A DNA stretch of 64,000 bases from Lachnospiraceae bacterium. Lineage in GTDB: Bacteria > Bacillota > Clostridia > Lachnospirales > Lachnospiraceae. Position 1 is the first letter of the stretch; every line of letters starts with the position of its first letter. Position numbers and translations under genes: made by a program. The stretch spans positions 1-64,000 of the forward strand of contig CAJTEE010000009.1 of the NCBI GenBank assembly GCA_910575275.1. The letters run 5' to 3'. The notes beneath the pieces were generated by a model that was not told where the DNA came from, made no database searches, and saw only the letters and a program-made list of their open reading frames with translations. Shown here piece by piece: positions 23,365-29,921 of this stretch.

Positions 23365-23452
23365 CGGGCATGTCTGCTGACGCAGACATCACCGAATATA
23401 AAAGTTGCCCGATACCCATGGTTCATCGCAAGCGGGCTTGCATGCACCATGG
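23365..23452 (+). ncRNA. Candidate structured leader upstream of EIICBA
   Basis: The outer stem CGGGCA (23365-23370)/TGCCCG (23406-23411) surrounds ATGTCTGC/GCAGACAT. A second stem, CCATGGT (23416-23422)/ACCATGG (23446-23452), encloses GCAAG/CTTGC. The start codon is 45 bp further on. It does not match the antiterminator RNA of LicT-type regulators that I know. A regulatory role is inference from the density of paired arms. Confidence 0.4.
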
Positions 23453-23496
23453 CTGCCGGTCAACACTTTTATAGTAAAATAAACGAGGTAACTGCG

Positions 23497-25641
23497 ATGA
23501 ACAACAGTGGATTCGGAATTTTGCAGCGTGTAGGGCGTTCTTTTATGCTACCGATCGCGATTTTGCCGGTTGCCGGGCTATTGCTTGGGATCGGCGGTTC
23601 TTTTTCCAATACGACTATGCTGGAGACATACGGGTTGACGCGGTTTATGGGGCCGGGGACGATTCCGAACGTCATTTTTACGGTCATGAGCAAGGCCGGG
23701 GACATCGTCTTTGCGAATCTCCCGATCCTGTTTGCGATGGGGGTCGCGATTGGGATGGCGAAAAAAGAAAAGGAGGTGGCGGCGCTGGCGGCCGCGATCG
23801 CATTTTTTATCATGCATGCGGCGATCAGCGCGATGATTTCCATTAACGGCGGTATCAAAGTGCTTCCGGCAGGGGCAGGAGCCGACGTGGTGGGGATTCC
23901 GTCTCTGCAGATGGGCGTATTTGGCGGAATGCTCGTCGGGCTCGGCGTCTCGTATCTGCATAACCGTTTTTATCGGATCGAGCTGCCCCAGGTGCTGTCG
24001 TTTTTCGGCGGGACGCGCTTCGTGCCGATCATCTGTGCGCTTGCCTATGTCGTTGTGGGGATCCTGATGTATTTTATATGGCCGCCGGTACAGACGGCGA
24101 TCTCCCATGTGGGCGGTTTTGTGCTGCGGTCGGGATATCTGGGAACCTGGTTTTACGGACTCATGGAGCGGGCACTGATCCCGTTCGGCCTGCACCATGT
24201 CTTTTATATTCCGTTCTGGCAGACAGCCGTAGGCGGAACAGCCGAAATTGGCGGCCGGATCGTCGAGGGGGCACAGAATATATTTTTTGCCGAGCTTGCT
24301 GAGCCGGATGTCACGCGGTTTGCCGTTTCGGCGACCCGGTTTATGTCGGGAAAGTTTCCGTTAATGATCTTCGGGCTTCCGGGGGCGGCGCTTGCCATGT
24401 ATCGGACCGCTCTGCCGGAGAGGAAAAGGGCGGTTTCGGGGCTCCTTTTATCGGCGGCTCTCACTTCGATGTTAACCGGTATCACGGAGCCACTGGAATT
24501 TACGTTTTTATTCGTTGCCCCGCTTCTGTATGCAGTCCATTGTGTGCTCGCCGGGGCGGCTTATATGCTCATGCATTTCTTTCAGGTCGGAGTTGGCATG
24601 ACATTTTCCGGAGGCCTGATCGACTTGTTCCTATTCGGCGTGCTGCAGGGAAATCAAAAGACCGGCTGGTTATGGATTCCCGTGGTTGGTGCAGTGTATT
24701 TTCTTTTGTACTATGTCCTGTTTTCGTTCCTGATCTGCCGGTTTGATTTCATGACGCCGGGGCGTGACCGCAATCAGGAAGCAAAGCTTTATACAAGAAA
24801 GGATCTGGAGGAAAAACGGGCGGAGGAGGAGAAGTCCGGCGCCTCTCGAAAGGATGAACAATCCCGGCTGATTCTTCAGGGGCTTGGCGGGAGAGAAAAT
24901 CTTTCCGATCTTGACTGCTGTGCGACGAGGCTTCGGTGTACGGTCGTAGATCCAAAAAAGGTGGATGAGGGAGTGCTAAAGACAGCCGGAGCCTCCGGCG
25001 TGATTCAAAAGGGACAGGGCGTACAGATCATCTATGGTCCGCGTGTCACGGTGATCAAGTCCGCACTGGAAGCCTATATGGAGCAAGAAGGCGGCCCGGA
25101 GGGCAGTCTGCCTGCAGGGGAGGCGCCTCCGGCAGAGAAAGAAGCGGACAAGGAATCGCGCACAAAGAAAAAAAGGAAGACTATTGTAATCGGGAGCCCC
25201 ATAACCGGAATGGCCGCAGCACTCTCCGAAGCGCCCGATGAAGGCTTTGCGCAGGGACTCATGGGACAAGGCGCGGTGATCACGCCCGAGGATCCGATTG
25301 TCCGTGCGCCTGCTGACGGGAGTATAAGCTTTGTCTTTCCGGCCAGGCACGCGATCGGCTTTATGACAAAGGAGGGGCTTGCCATGCTGATCCATGTGGG
25401 GATTGATACGGTAAAGCTTGGAGGAAACGGTTTTAAGGTCATGGTGCAGGAAGGCGACCGCGTGAAAAAGGGAGATTCTCTGTTGCGGGTGAATCTGGAT
25501 TTTGTGTCGAAGCACGCACCGTCTCTTGTTTCTCCGGTGCTGTTTACGGAGCTTTCTGAGGGGCAGCGTGTACGGCTCTTAAAGGAAGGGCCGATCCGGG
25601 CCGGCGAGGCATTCCTAGCGGTGGAGACGGAAGAATTGTAA
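23497..25641 (+). CDS. Phosphotransferase system EIICBA, glucose/glucosamine superfamily
   Basis: A single polypeptide of 714 residues that imports and phosphorylates a hexose-type sugar. The membrane IIC domain (about 1-420) has around ten hydrophobic segments and the family hallmark TGITEPLEFTFLF. A charged linker leads to IIB (about 450-535) with phospho-Cys475 in LDCCATRLR. After a Lys/Glu-rich linker, IIA (about 570-714) has LIHVGIDTVKLGG with phospho-His633. The substrate (glucose, maltose or N-acetylglucosamine) cannot be fixed by eye. The ATG at 23497 follows GAGGTAACTGCG; upstream in-frame codons do not look like protein. It is followed by HPr and enzyme I, giving a full phosphorelay in one place. 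Confidence 0.92.
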   Translation: MNNSGFGILQRVGRSFMLPIAILPVAGLLLGIGGSFSNTTMLETYGLTRFMGPGTIPNVIFTVMSKAGDIVFANLPILFAMGVAIGMAKKEKEVAALAAAIAFFIMHAAISAMISINGGIKVLPAGAGADVVGIPSLQMGVFGGMLVGLGVSYLHNRFYRIELPQVLSFFGGTRFVPIICALAYVVVGILMYFIWPPVQTAISHVGGFVLRSGYLGTWFYGLMERALIPFGLHHVFYIPFWQTAVGGTAEIGGRIVEGAQNIFFAELAEPDVTRFAVSATRFMSGKFPLMIFGLPGAALAMYRTALPERKRAVSGLLLSAALTSMLTGITEPLEFTFLFVAPLLYAVHCVLAGAAYMLMHFFQVGVGMTFSGGLIDLFLFGVLQGNQKTGWLWIPVVGAVYFLLYYVLFSFLICRFDFMTPGRDRNQEAKLYTRKDLEEKRAEEEKSGASRKDEQSRLILQGLGGRENLSDLDCCATRLRCTVVDPKKVDEGVLKTAGASGVIQKGQGVQIIYGPRVTVIKSALEAYMEQEGGPEGSLPAGEAPPAEKEADKESRTKKKRKTIVIGSPITGMAAALSEAPDEGFAQGLMGQGAVITPEDPIVRAPADGSISFVFPARHAIGFMTKEGLAMLIHVGIDTVKLGGNGFKVMVQEGDRVKKGDSLLRVNLDFVSKHAPSLVSPVLFTELSEGQRVRLLKEGPIRAGEAFLAVETEEL

Positions 25642-25662
25642 TGCAAAGCGAGGCCATTTATC

Positions 25663-25764
25663 GCGCTGACCGTAAGAAAGCGTGGAATAGCATGCAAAAA
25701 TCCATCGTCGCAGGCGATTTGGTATGGATTTTTGCATGCTGCTGTGAACGAAGTGAACAGCAGC
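25663..25764. repeat. Structured intergenic repeat, family 3, copy a
   Basis: A 17-bp perfect stem with arms AGCATGCAAAAATCCAT and ATGGATTTTTGCATGCT encloses a nested CGTC-gca-GGCG hairpin and is followed by GCTGTGAACGAAGTGAACAGC. A second copy at 52096-52200 keeps the structure with compensatory changes. It sits between the EIICBA and HPr genes. Confidence 0.75.
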
Positions 25765-25811
25765 GAATGCGTAGAACATCCTAAAATAAAATGGAAAGGA
25801 AATGGTTGCTT

Positions 25812-26069
25812 GTGAAGGAATTTCGATATACAATTACAGATAAGATAGGGATTCATGCGAGACCGGCAGGGGAGCTGGCGAAGCTTACAAAGGAGTTTCA
25901 GTCCCGGGTAAAAATCCGTGCAGGTGAAAAAGAAGCGGCCGCCGGGCGTCTTATGGCGGTTATGGCGCTGGGAATCCGAAACGGGCAGGAAATCGTTGTG
26001 ACAGCCGAGGGGCCGGACGAGGAGCGGGCGGCAGAGAGGCTGGAGGAATTTTTCAGAAACAATCTCTAA
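25812..26069 (+). CDS. HPr-type phosphocarrier lacking Ser46
   Basis: An 85-residue phosphocarrier that passes phosphate from enzyme I to EIIA. With the GTG start at 25812 the active His is exactly His15 (KIGIHARPAGELA), which together with an upstream AAGGAAA supports this start over the ATG at 25791. Position 46, which in ordinary Firmicute HPr is the Ser phosphorylated by HPr kinase, is Arg here (AAAGRLMAVMALGI). It can thus serve transport but should be blind to HPr kinase and unable to act as a CcpA corepressor. It lies 33 bp before enzyme I and downstream of EIICBA, so it looks like a dedicated paralogue; a general ptsH is expected elsewhere. Confidence 0.88.
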   Translation: MKEFRYTITDKIGIHARPAGELAKLTKEFQSRVKIRAGEKEAAAGRLMAVMALGIRNGQEIVVTAEGPDEERAAERLEEFFRNNL

Positions 26070-26101
26070 GGGGCCGTCGGTAGCGGCAGGCGGAGGCAGG
26101 A

Positions 26102-27718
26102 ATGGAAGGAATCAAAGGAAAGGCAATTCTTGGCAGAGTAGCGGTCGGAAAGCTTTTTTACTACAAAAAGGAAAAGAGACAGGTCAGGCGTGTCGGTGAC
26201 GCCGATCCCGGGACAGAGCTTCACCGCTATGAGGATGCGGTCCGGGCGGCGGAACAAGAGCTTCTGGGACTCTATGAGAAAGCATGCAGAGAGGTCGGAG
26301 AGGTAAATGCCGCGGTGTTTGAGGTGCACCGGATGATGTTGACGGACGAGGATTACCGGGATTCGGTCGTGAACATCATTGAAGGCCAGCGGGTCAACGC
26401 CGAGTACGCTGTGGCTGTCACAGGGGATAATTTTCAGAAGCTTTTTTCCTCCATGGAGGATGAATATTTCAAGGCGCGTGCCGCTGATGTAAAGGATGTA
26501 TCGGATCGGCTTCACAGAATTCTTTCGGGGCAGGAGGAGAGCCATGGGCTCCTGGAGCCGGTGATCTTGATGGCAAAGGATCTGGCCCCGAGTGAGACGG
26601 TGCAGCTTGATAAAAAGAAGCTTTTAGGGTTTGTGACCGAACAGGGCTCGTTAAATTCCCACACGGCGATCCTGGCGCGCACAATGAATATCCCGGCGCT
26701 TGTGGGCGTGCCGGTCCGGGAGGAGTGGGATGGACATATGGCGGCCATAGACGGGGAGACCGGAACGCTCTATGTGGATCCGGATCCGGAAACGCTTGCC
26801 CTTTTAGAGGAGAAGCAGGCGTGTGCAGAGGAGAAACGGCGGCTTTTGCTGGAACTGAAGGACAAGGACGACGTGACTCTGGATGGAAAAAGAATCAAGC
26901 TTTACGGGAACATCGGAAGCGTGGCGGATGTGGCAGCCGTTCTTCGGTACAATGCGGCCGGAATCGGGCTGTTTCGCAGTGAGTTCTTATATCTGGAGAA
27001 GAATACGTATCCGACGGAGGAAGAACAGTTTGCGGTCTATAAGCAGGTAGCCGAAATGATGGCCGGGCGTGAGGTTATCATCCGGACACTTGACATCGGC
27101 GCAGACAAGCAGGCGGAGTATTTTGCGCTTGGCCATGAAGAAAATCCGGCGCTCGGCTACCGCGCGATCCGCATCTGCCTGACGAAGCCGGAGATTTTTA
27201 AGACGCAGCTTCGGGCGATCTACCGGGCCAGCGCGTTTGGAACGATTTCCGTCATGTTCCCGATGGTTGCCTCTGTGTGGGAGGTAAAACGCGCGAAGGA
27301 GCTGGCGGCCGAGGTGAGAGGAGAGCTTGAGAGCCATGGCATACCGTTTGGTAGCGTGTCGCTTGGAATCATGATCGAGACTCCCGCAGCCGCAGTGATC
27401 AGCGACCGGCTTGCCAGGGAGGTGGATTTCTTCAGTATCGGAACAAACGATCTGATTCAGTATACGCTGGCCGTGGACCGGCAGAATGAGAGGCTGGAGG
27501 AGTTTTATGATCCCCATCATGAGGCGGTTTTGCGTTTGATCGAGTATGTTGTGAGAAGCGGACATACGGCCGGGTGTTCGGTTGGAATCTGCGGAGAGCT
27601 TGGAGCGGATACGGCGCTTACGGAGCGGTTTTTGCGGATGGGAGTCGATGAACTGTCTGTGTCACCGGCGTTTCTTCTGGAGGTGCGGGAGAGGATACGG
27701 GGGACGGATTTGAGATAA
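26102..27718 (+). CDS. ptsI: Phosphoenolpyruvate-protein phosphotransferase (enzyme I)
   Basis: Transfers phosphate from phosphoenolpyruvate to HPr. The N-terminal domain holds the HPr-binding helices (about 20-140) and the swivelling phospho-His domain with His187 in GSLNSHTAILAR, the counterpart of the usual GGxTSHxAI motif. The C-terminal PEP-binding barrel includes IGLFRSEFLYL, REVIIRTLDIGADK, NPALGYRAIRICL and DFFSIGTNDLIQYTLAVDR. The length of 538 is a little short of the usual 570 or so, mostly at the C-terminus. AGGCGGAGGCAGG precedes the ATG. Third gene of the EIICBA-HPr-EI group. It may be a second copy dedicated to this PTS, matching the unusual HPr. Confidence 0.94.
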   Translation: MEGIKGKAILGRVAVGKLFYYKKEKRQVRRVGDADPGTELHRYEDAVRAAEQELLGLYEKACREVGEVNAAVFEVHRMMLTDEDYRDSVVNIIEGQRVNAEYAVAVTGDNFQKLFSSMEDEYFKARAADVKDVSDRLHRILSGQEESHGLLEPVILMAKDLAPSETVQLDKKKLLGFVTEQGSLNSHTAILARTMNIPALVGVPVREEWDGHMAAIDGETGTLYVDPDPETLALLEEKQACAEEKRRLLLELKDKDDVTLDGKRIKLYGNIGSVADVAAVLRYNAAGIGLFRSEFLYLEKNTYPTEEEQFAVYKQVAEMMAGREVIIRTLDIGADKQAEYFALGHEENPALGYRAIRICLTKPEIFKTQLRAIYRASAFGTISVMFPMVASVWEVKRAKELAAEVRGELESHGIPFGSVSLGIMIETPAAAVISDRLAREVDFFSIGTNDLIQYTLAVDRQNERLEEFYDPHHEAVLRLIEYVVRSGHTAGCSVGICGELGADTALTERFLRMGVDELSVSPAFLLEVRERIRGTDLR

Positions 27719-27753
27719 GGAGGGCCGGAGAAAAAGATTTTCCTTAAAATCCC

Positions 27754-27782
27754 TTTACTTAAAAACTTTAATGTGCTAAAAT
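27754..27782 (+). promoter_or_regulatory. Sigma-A promoter upstream of the YerC-like gene
   Basis: TTTACT (27754-27759), 17 bp, TAAAAT (27777-27782), 62 bp before the start codon. Confidence 0.6.
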
Positions 27783-27844
27783 AGTAACGATATGGATAAA
27801 ACCGTACGTGTGGAAAATTTTTTATGCCGAAGGGGACGCAGGAA

Positions 27845-28153
27845 ATGAATAAAAAAATCAAAACGGAAGCAGTCGACCACTTGTTTGAGGCGATTCTTAC
27901 TTTGGAGACGCCGGAGGAGTGTTATGCGTTTTTTGAGGACGTGTGTACCGTGAATGAGCTGTTGTCGCTCTCACAGCGGTATGAGGTCGCGAAGATGCTG
28001 CGGGAGAAGAAGACGTATCTTGATATTGCGGAGCGTACGGGTGCCTCCACGGCGACGATCAGCCGGGTGAACCGCTCGTTAAATTATGGGAATGATGGAT
28101 ATGACATGGTATTTAAAAGACTGAATTATCCGTTTGAGGAGAAAAAAGCATAA
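27845..28153 (+). CDS. YerC/YecD-family TrpR-like regulator
   Basis: A 102-residue DNA-binding protein of the TrpR superfamily, YerC/YecD group: ETPEECYAFFEDVCTVNELLSLSQRY, then the helix-turn-helix TYLDIAERTGASTATISRVNRSLNYG. Function is little known in this family. The ATG at 27845 follows AGGGGACGCAGGA; an upstream in-frame ATG (27824) has no site. It has its own promoter after the PTS genes and a strong terminator just downstream. Confidence 0.88.
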   Translation: MNKKIKTEAVDHLFEAILTLETPEECYAFFEDVCTVNELLSLSQRYEVAKMLREKKTYLDIAERTGASTATISRVNRSLNYGNDGYDMVFKRLNYPFEEKKA

Positions 28154-28163
28154 ATTTCAGCAA

Positions 28164-28205
28164 AAAACTGCGCTGCCGTGTTTTGCGGCAGCGCAGTTTT
28201 TGTGC
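28164..28205 (+). terminator. Strong intrinsic terminator
   Basis: ACTGCGCTGCCG (28167-28178) pairs perfectly with CGGCAGCGCAGT (28186-28197), followed by TTTTTGTGC. It ends the YerC-like transcript. Confidence 0.9.
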
Positions 28206-28211
28206 ATTTTG

Positions 28212-28280
28212 ATTAGGAAATTACGTCCTATAGAGCCCTCTCCGGGGAGGGGGGATGCGCACACTTTTTATAGTGGATTC
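28212..28280. repeat. Dispersed intergenic repeat, family 2, copy b
   Basis: AGGAAATTACGTCCTATA, AGCCCTCTCCGGGG, GGATGCGCAC, a T-run and GTGGATTC occur in the same order as at 9956-10033. It lies in the gap between the terminator and the flavin reductase gene. Confidence 0.6.
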
Positions 28281-28397
28281 CTTTAAGATTTTTTTTGAAT
28301 ACACACTTGGACTGCAGGACGAACGGGCATTTTCGGTCCTCCGAAGTTTCCCGAACGGGATGTCGCCGTTGTATATATATCCACATATGGAATAAAT

Positions 28398-28928
28398 TTA
28401 TTTGGGGGCGGACATTTGTGGCAAGGATATCGCTTTTAAATGGGTGGGCGCATTTTTGGGGCTCTTTCCCTTGATGACTCTGTGGTAGTATTCGTAAGTC
28501 ATGGGTGGCTCGTCGTTCATGATTTCGGCGTCCAGAACCTTTCCAAGAAAGATTGTATGCGTCTCTGTCTCCATGGTATCGATCACCTGCATGAGCGCGC
28601 AGGCACAGGCGTCTGAAGCGACGGGGACGCCTCCGATCATGCGGTAGGCAGTGCCTGCGAATTTATCGGTGTCCCTTCCCGAATGGAAGCCAAAGGTACC
28701 GATGAGTTTGGGGCTGGTTTTTTCGGTCAGGACGGACAGTGCGAATTTTCCGGTTTTTTTCATGCAGGCGTTGGTGAAATTGTCATGGCTGATGCTGACG
28801 GCCACAGAGGGCGGATCGGGTGTGATCTGCATGGCACAGTTGGCAATGCAGCCGGTGGGCCGTTCCCCGTCCATGGCAGATACCAGATAGACGCCGTAGG
28901 ACAGGGTCTGCAGGGCAAATAGATTCAT
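28398..28928 (-). CDS. Flavin reductase-like FMN-binding protein
   Basis: A 176-residue split-barrel flavoprotein: LQTLSYGVYLVSAMDGERPTG, CIANCAMQITPDPPSVAVSI and KTGKFALSVLTEKT are typical of the flavin reductase domain also found in high-molecular-weight rubredoxins and NADH:flavin reductases. No rubredoxin domain is attached. It probably reduces or binds FMN for electron transfer, for instance in oxygen detoxification; the partner is unknown. AAAAGGAGG precedes the start. It stands alone on the minus strand, with a MITE-like repeat 44 bp upstream of it. Confidence 0.85.
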   Translation of the reverse strand: MNLFALQTLSYGVYLVSAMDGERPTGCIANCAMQITPDPPSVAVSISHDNFTNACMKKTGKFALSVLTEKTSPKLIGTFGFHSGRDTDKFAGTAYRMIGGVPVASDACACALMQVIDTMETETHTIFLGKVLDAEIMNDEPPMTYEYYHRVIKGKSPKNAPTHLKAISLPQMSAPK

Positions 28929-28971
28929 AGAAACAAGCCTCCTTTTTGAGAGCCTGTACGGCGCTCTTTTC

Positions 28972-29135
28972 TAGAGAGTGTTTGAAAATTGCTTTCCGTC
29001 AGATGTGCGTTCCACTTTGTGGGAGGTTTGGCTCAAATGAACGCGGCGTAGTGGGCTACGTTAAGGAAATTTGGGCCCAATATACCGCAAAGTGGGGCAT
29101 GCAGATGACGGAAATGAATTTTCAAACACTCTCTA
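28972..29135. mobile_element. MITE-like inverted-repeat element, 164 bp
   Basis: The ends are inverted repeats of about 48 bp beginning TAGAGAGTGTTTGAAAATT, with roughly 80 percent agreement by eye and a TA at each outer edge, as expected for a TA-targeting (IS630/mariner-like) MITE. The interior is itself partly self-complementary (TTTGGCTCAAAT versus ATTTGGGCCCAA). There is no transposase. It lies 15 bp beyond the stop of the DUF1836 gene. Confidence 0.75.
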
Positions 29136-29149
29136 ATAGTATCGCTTGT

Positions 29150-29767
29150 CTATTTCTTTTTATTCGCCTTTTCCGGTATGCTTTCTGCCCGAATTTCGTC
29201 AATTAACCGCTCGATCATCTGTTTTTTTAAATATACGTCAAAGGCGAGCTCGCAGATGAATGCAAAAAGCTGAAGTGCGCTTTGCTCCGCAGGATCCTTT
29301 ACGTCAGGAAAGCTTTCCCCGGCAGCTTTGAATTTGGCGGATATGTCATCTTTTAACCGTTCCATTTGGCCGTGCTCAAGAGAAAAAACTTCTGCGTAGA
29401 CCTCGGAGAGAGGCACGGCCTTTGCGCCGAAGTGATGCTCTGTGATGTAAGAGAAAATGGTCTCAATGTCGTTAAAATTTAAAAGGTTTTTGAAGTAATA
29501 GATAAAGATGAGAAGCAGAATGTGATCCTGCGTGTATTTTTTGCGTACCGGCGGTGGAAGCAGGCGGTTTTTGGCATAATTGTTGATCATGGTCTTGGTA
29601 AGGACTTTGTCGTCTGGATAACGCTTCAAGTCTTTCAGATGGCTCTCCATGAAAGTAGTCACCTGATCCATGTACAGGTCGATCTGCGGGATGTCTTCTA
29701 TTTCAATATGATCTAGGCTGTCCAGAAAACGGATCAGCTCCTGCAAACGCTTTTCGTTCGATTTCAT
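29150..29767 (-). CDS. DUF1836 protein
   Basis: A 205-residue cytoplasmic protein of the DUF1836 family, common in Clostridia and Bacilli and of unknown function. It has a predicted helix-turn-helix-like segment with KVLTKTMINNYAKNRLLPPPVRKKYTQ, followed by HILLLIFIYYFKNLLNFNDI, which reads like a MerR-type or phage-repressor DNA-binding region joined to a helical domain. The C-terminus is basic (PEKANKKK). The ATG at 29765-29767 has AAAGGAG upstream; the longer open frame reaching 30178 runs antisense into pcrA and is not real. It is divergent from pcrA. Confidence 0.82.
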   Translation of the reverse strand: MKSNEKRLQELIRFLDSLDHIEIEDIPQIDLYMDQVTTFMESHLKDLKRYPDDKVLTKTMINNYAKNRLLPPPVRKKYTQDHILLLIFIYYFKNLLNFNDIETIFSYITEHHFGAKAVPLSEVYAEVFSLEHGQMERLKDDISAKFKAAGESFPDVKDPAEQSALQLFAFICELAFDVYLKKQMIERLIDEIRAESIPEKANKKK

Positions 29768-29835
29768 AACATGACTCCTTTCATGCTCTATTATATAGTA
29801 TTTAAAACCATATGACAAGAGGTAAATATATTCTG

Positions 29836-29865
29836 TTGGACAGAATTTTTGTGGTATGGTATAAT
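29836..29865 (+). promoter_or_regulatory. pcrA promoter with extended -10
   Basis: TTGGAC (29836-29841), 18 bp, TATAAT (29860-29865), preceded by TGG. It lies 57 bp before the pcrA start. Confidence 0.7.
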
Positions 29866-29921
29866 CTCGGCAGAGATTATACTGCGCATGACTTAGCGAG
29901 AGAATAAGGAAGGAGAGACAC

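Noticed and set aside
23578-24198. 206-codon frame antisense to EIICBA
   Set aside because: Opposite a membrane domain with typical motifs; the Arg/His-rich product is an artefact of GC-rich codons.
28946-29206. 86-codon frame over the MITE-like repeat
   Set aside because: It is contained in the inverted-repeat element and the end of the DUF1836 gene; no family resemblance.
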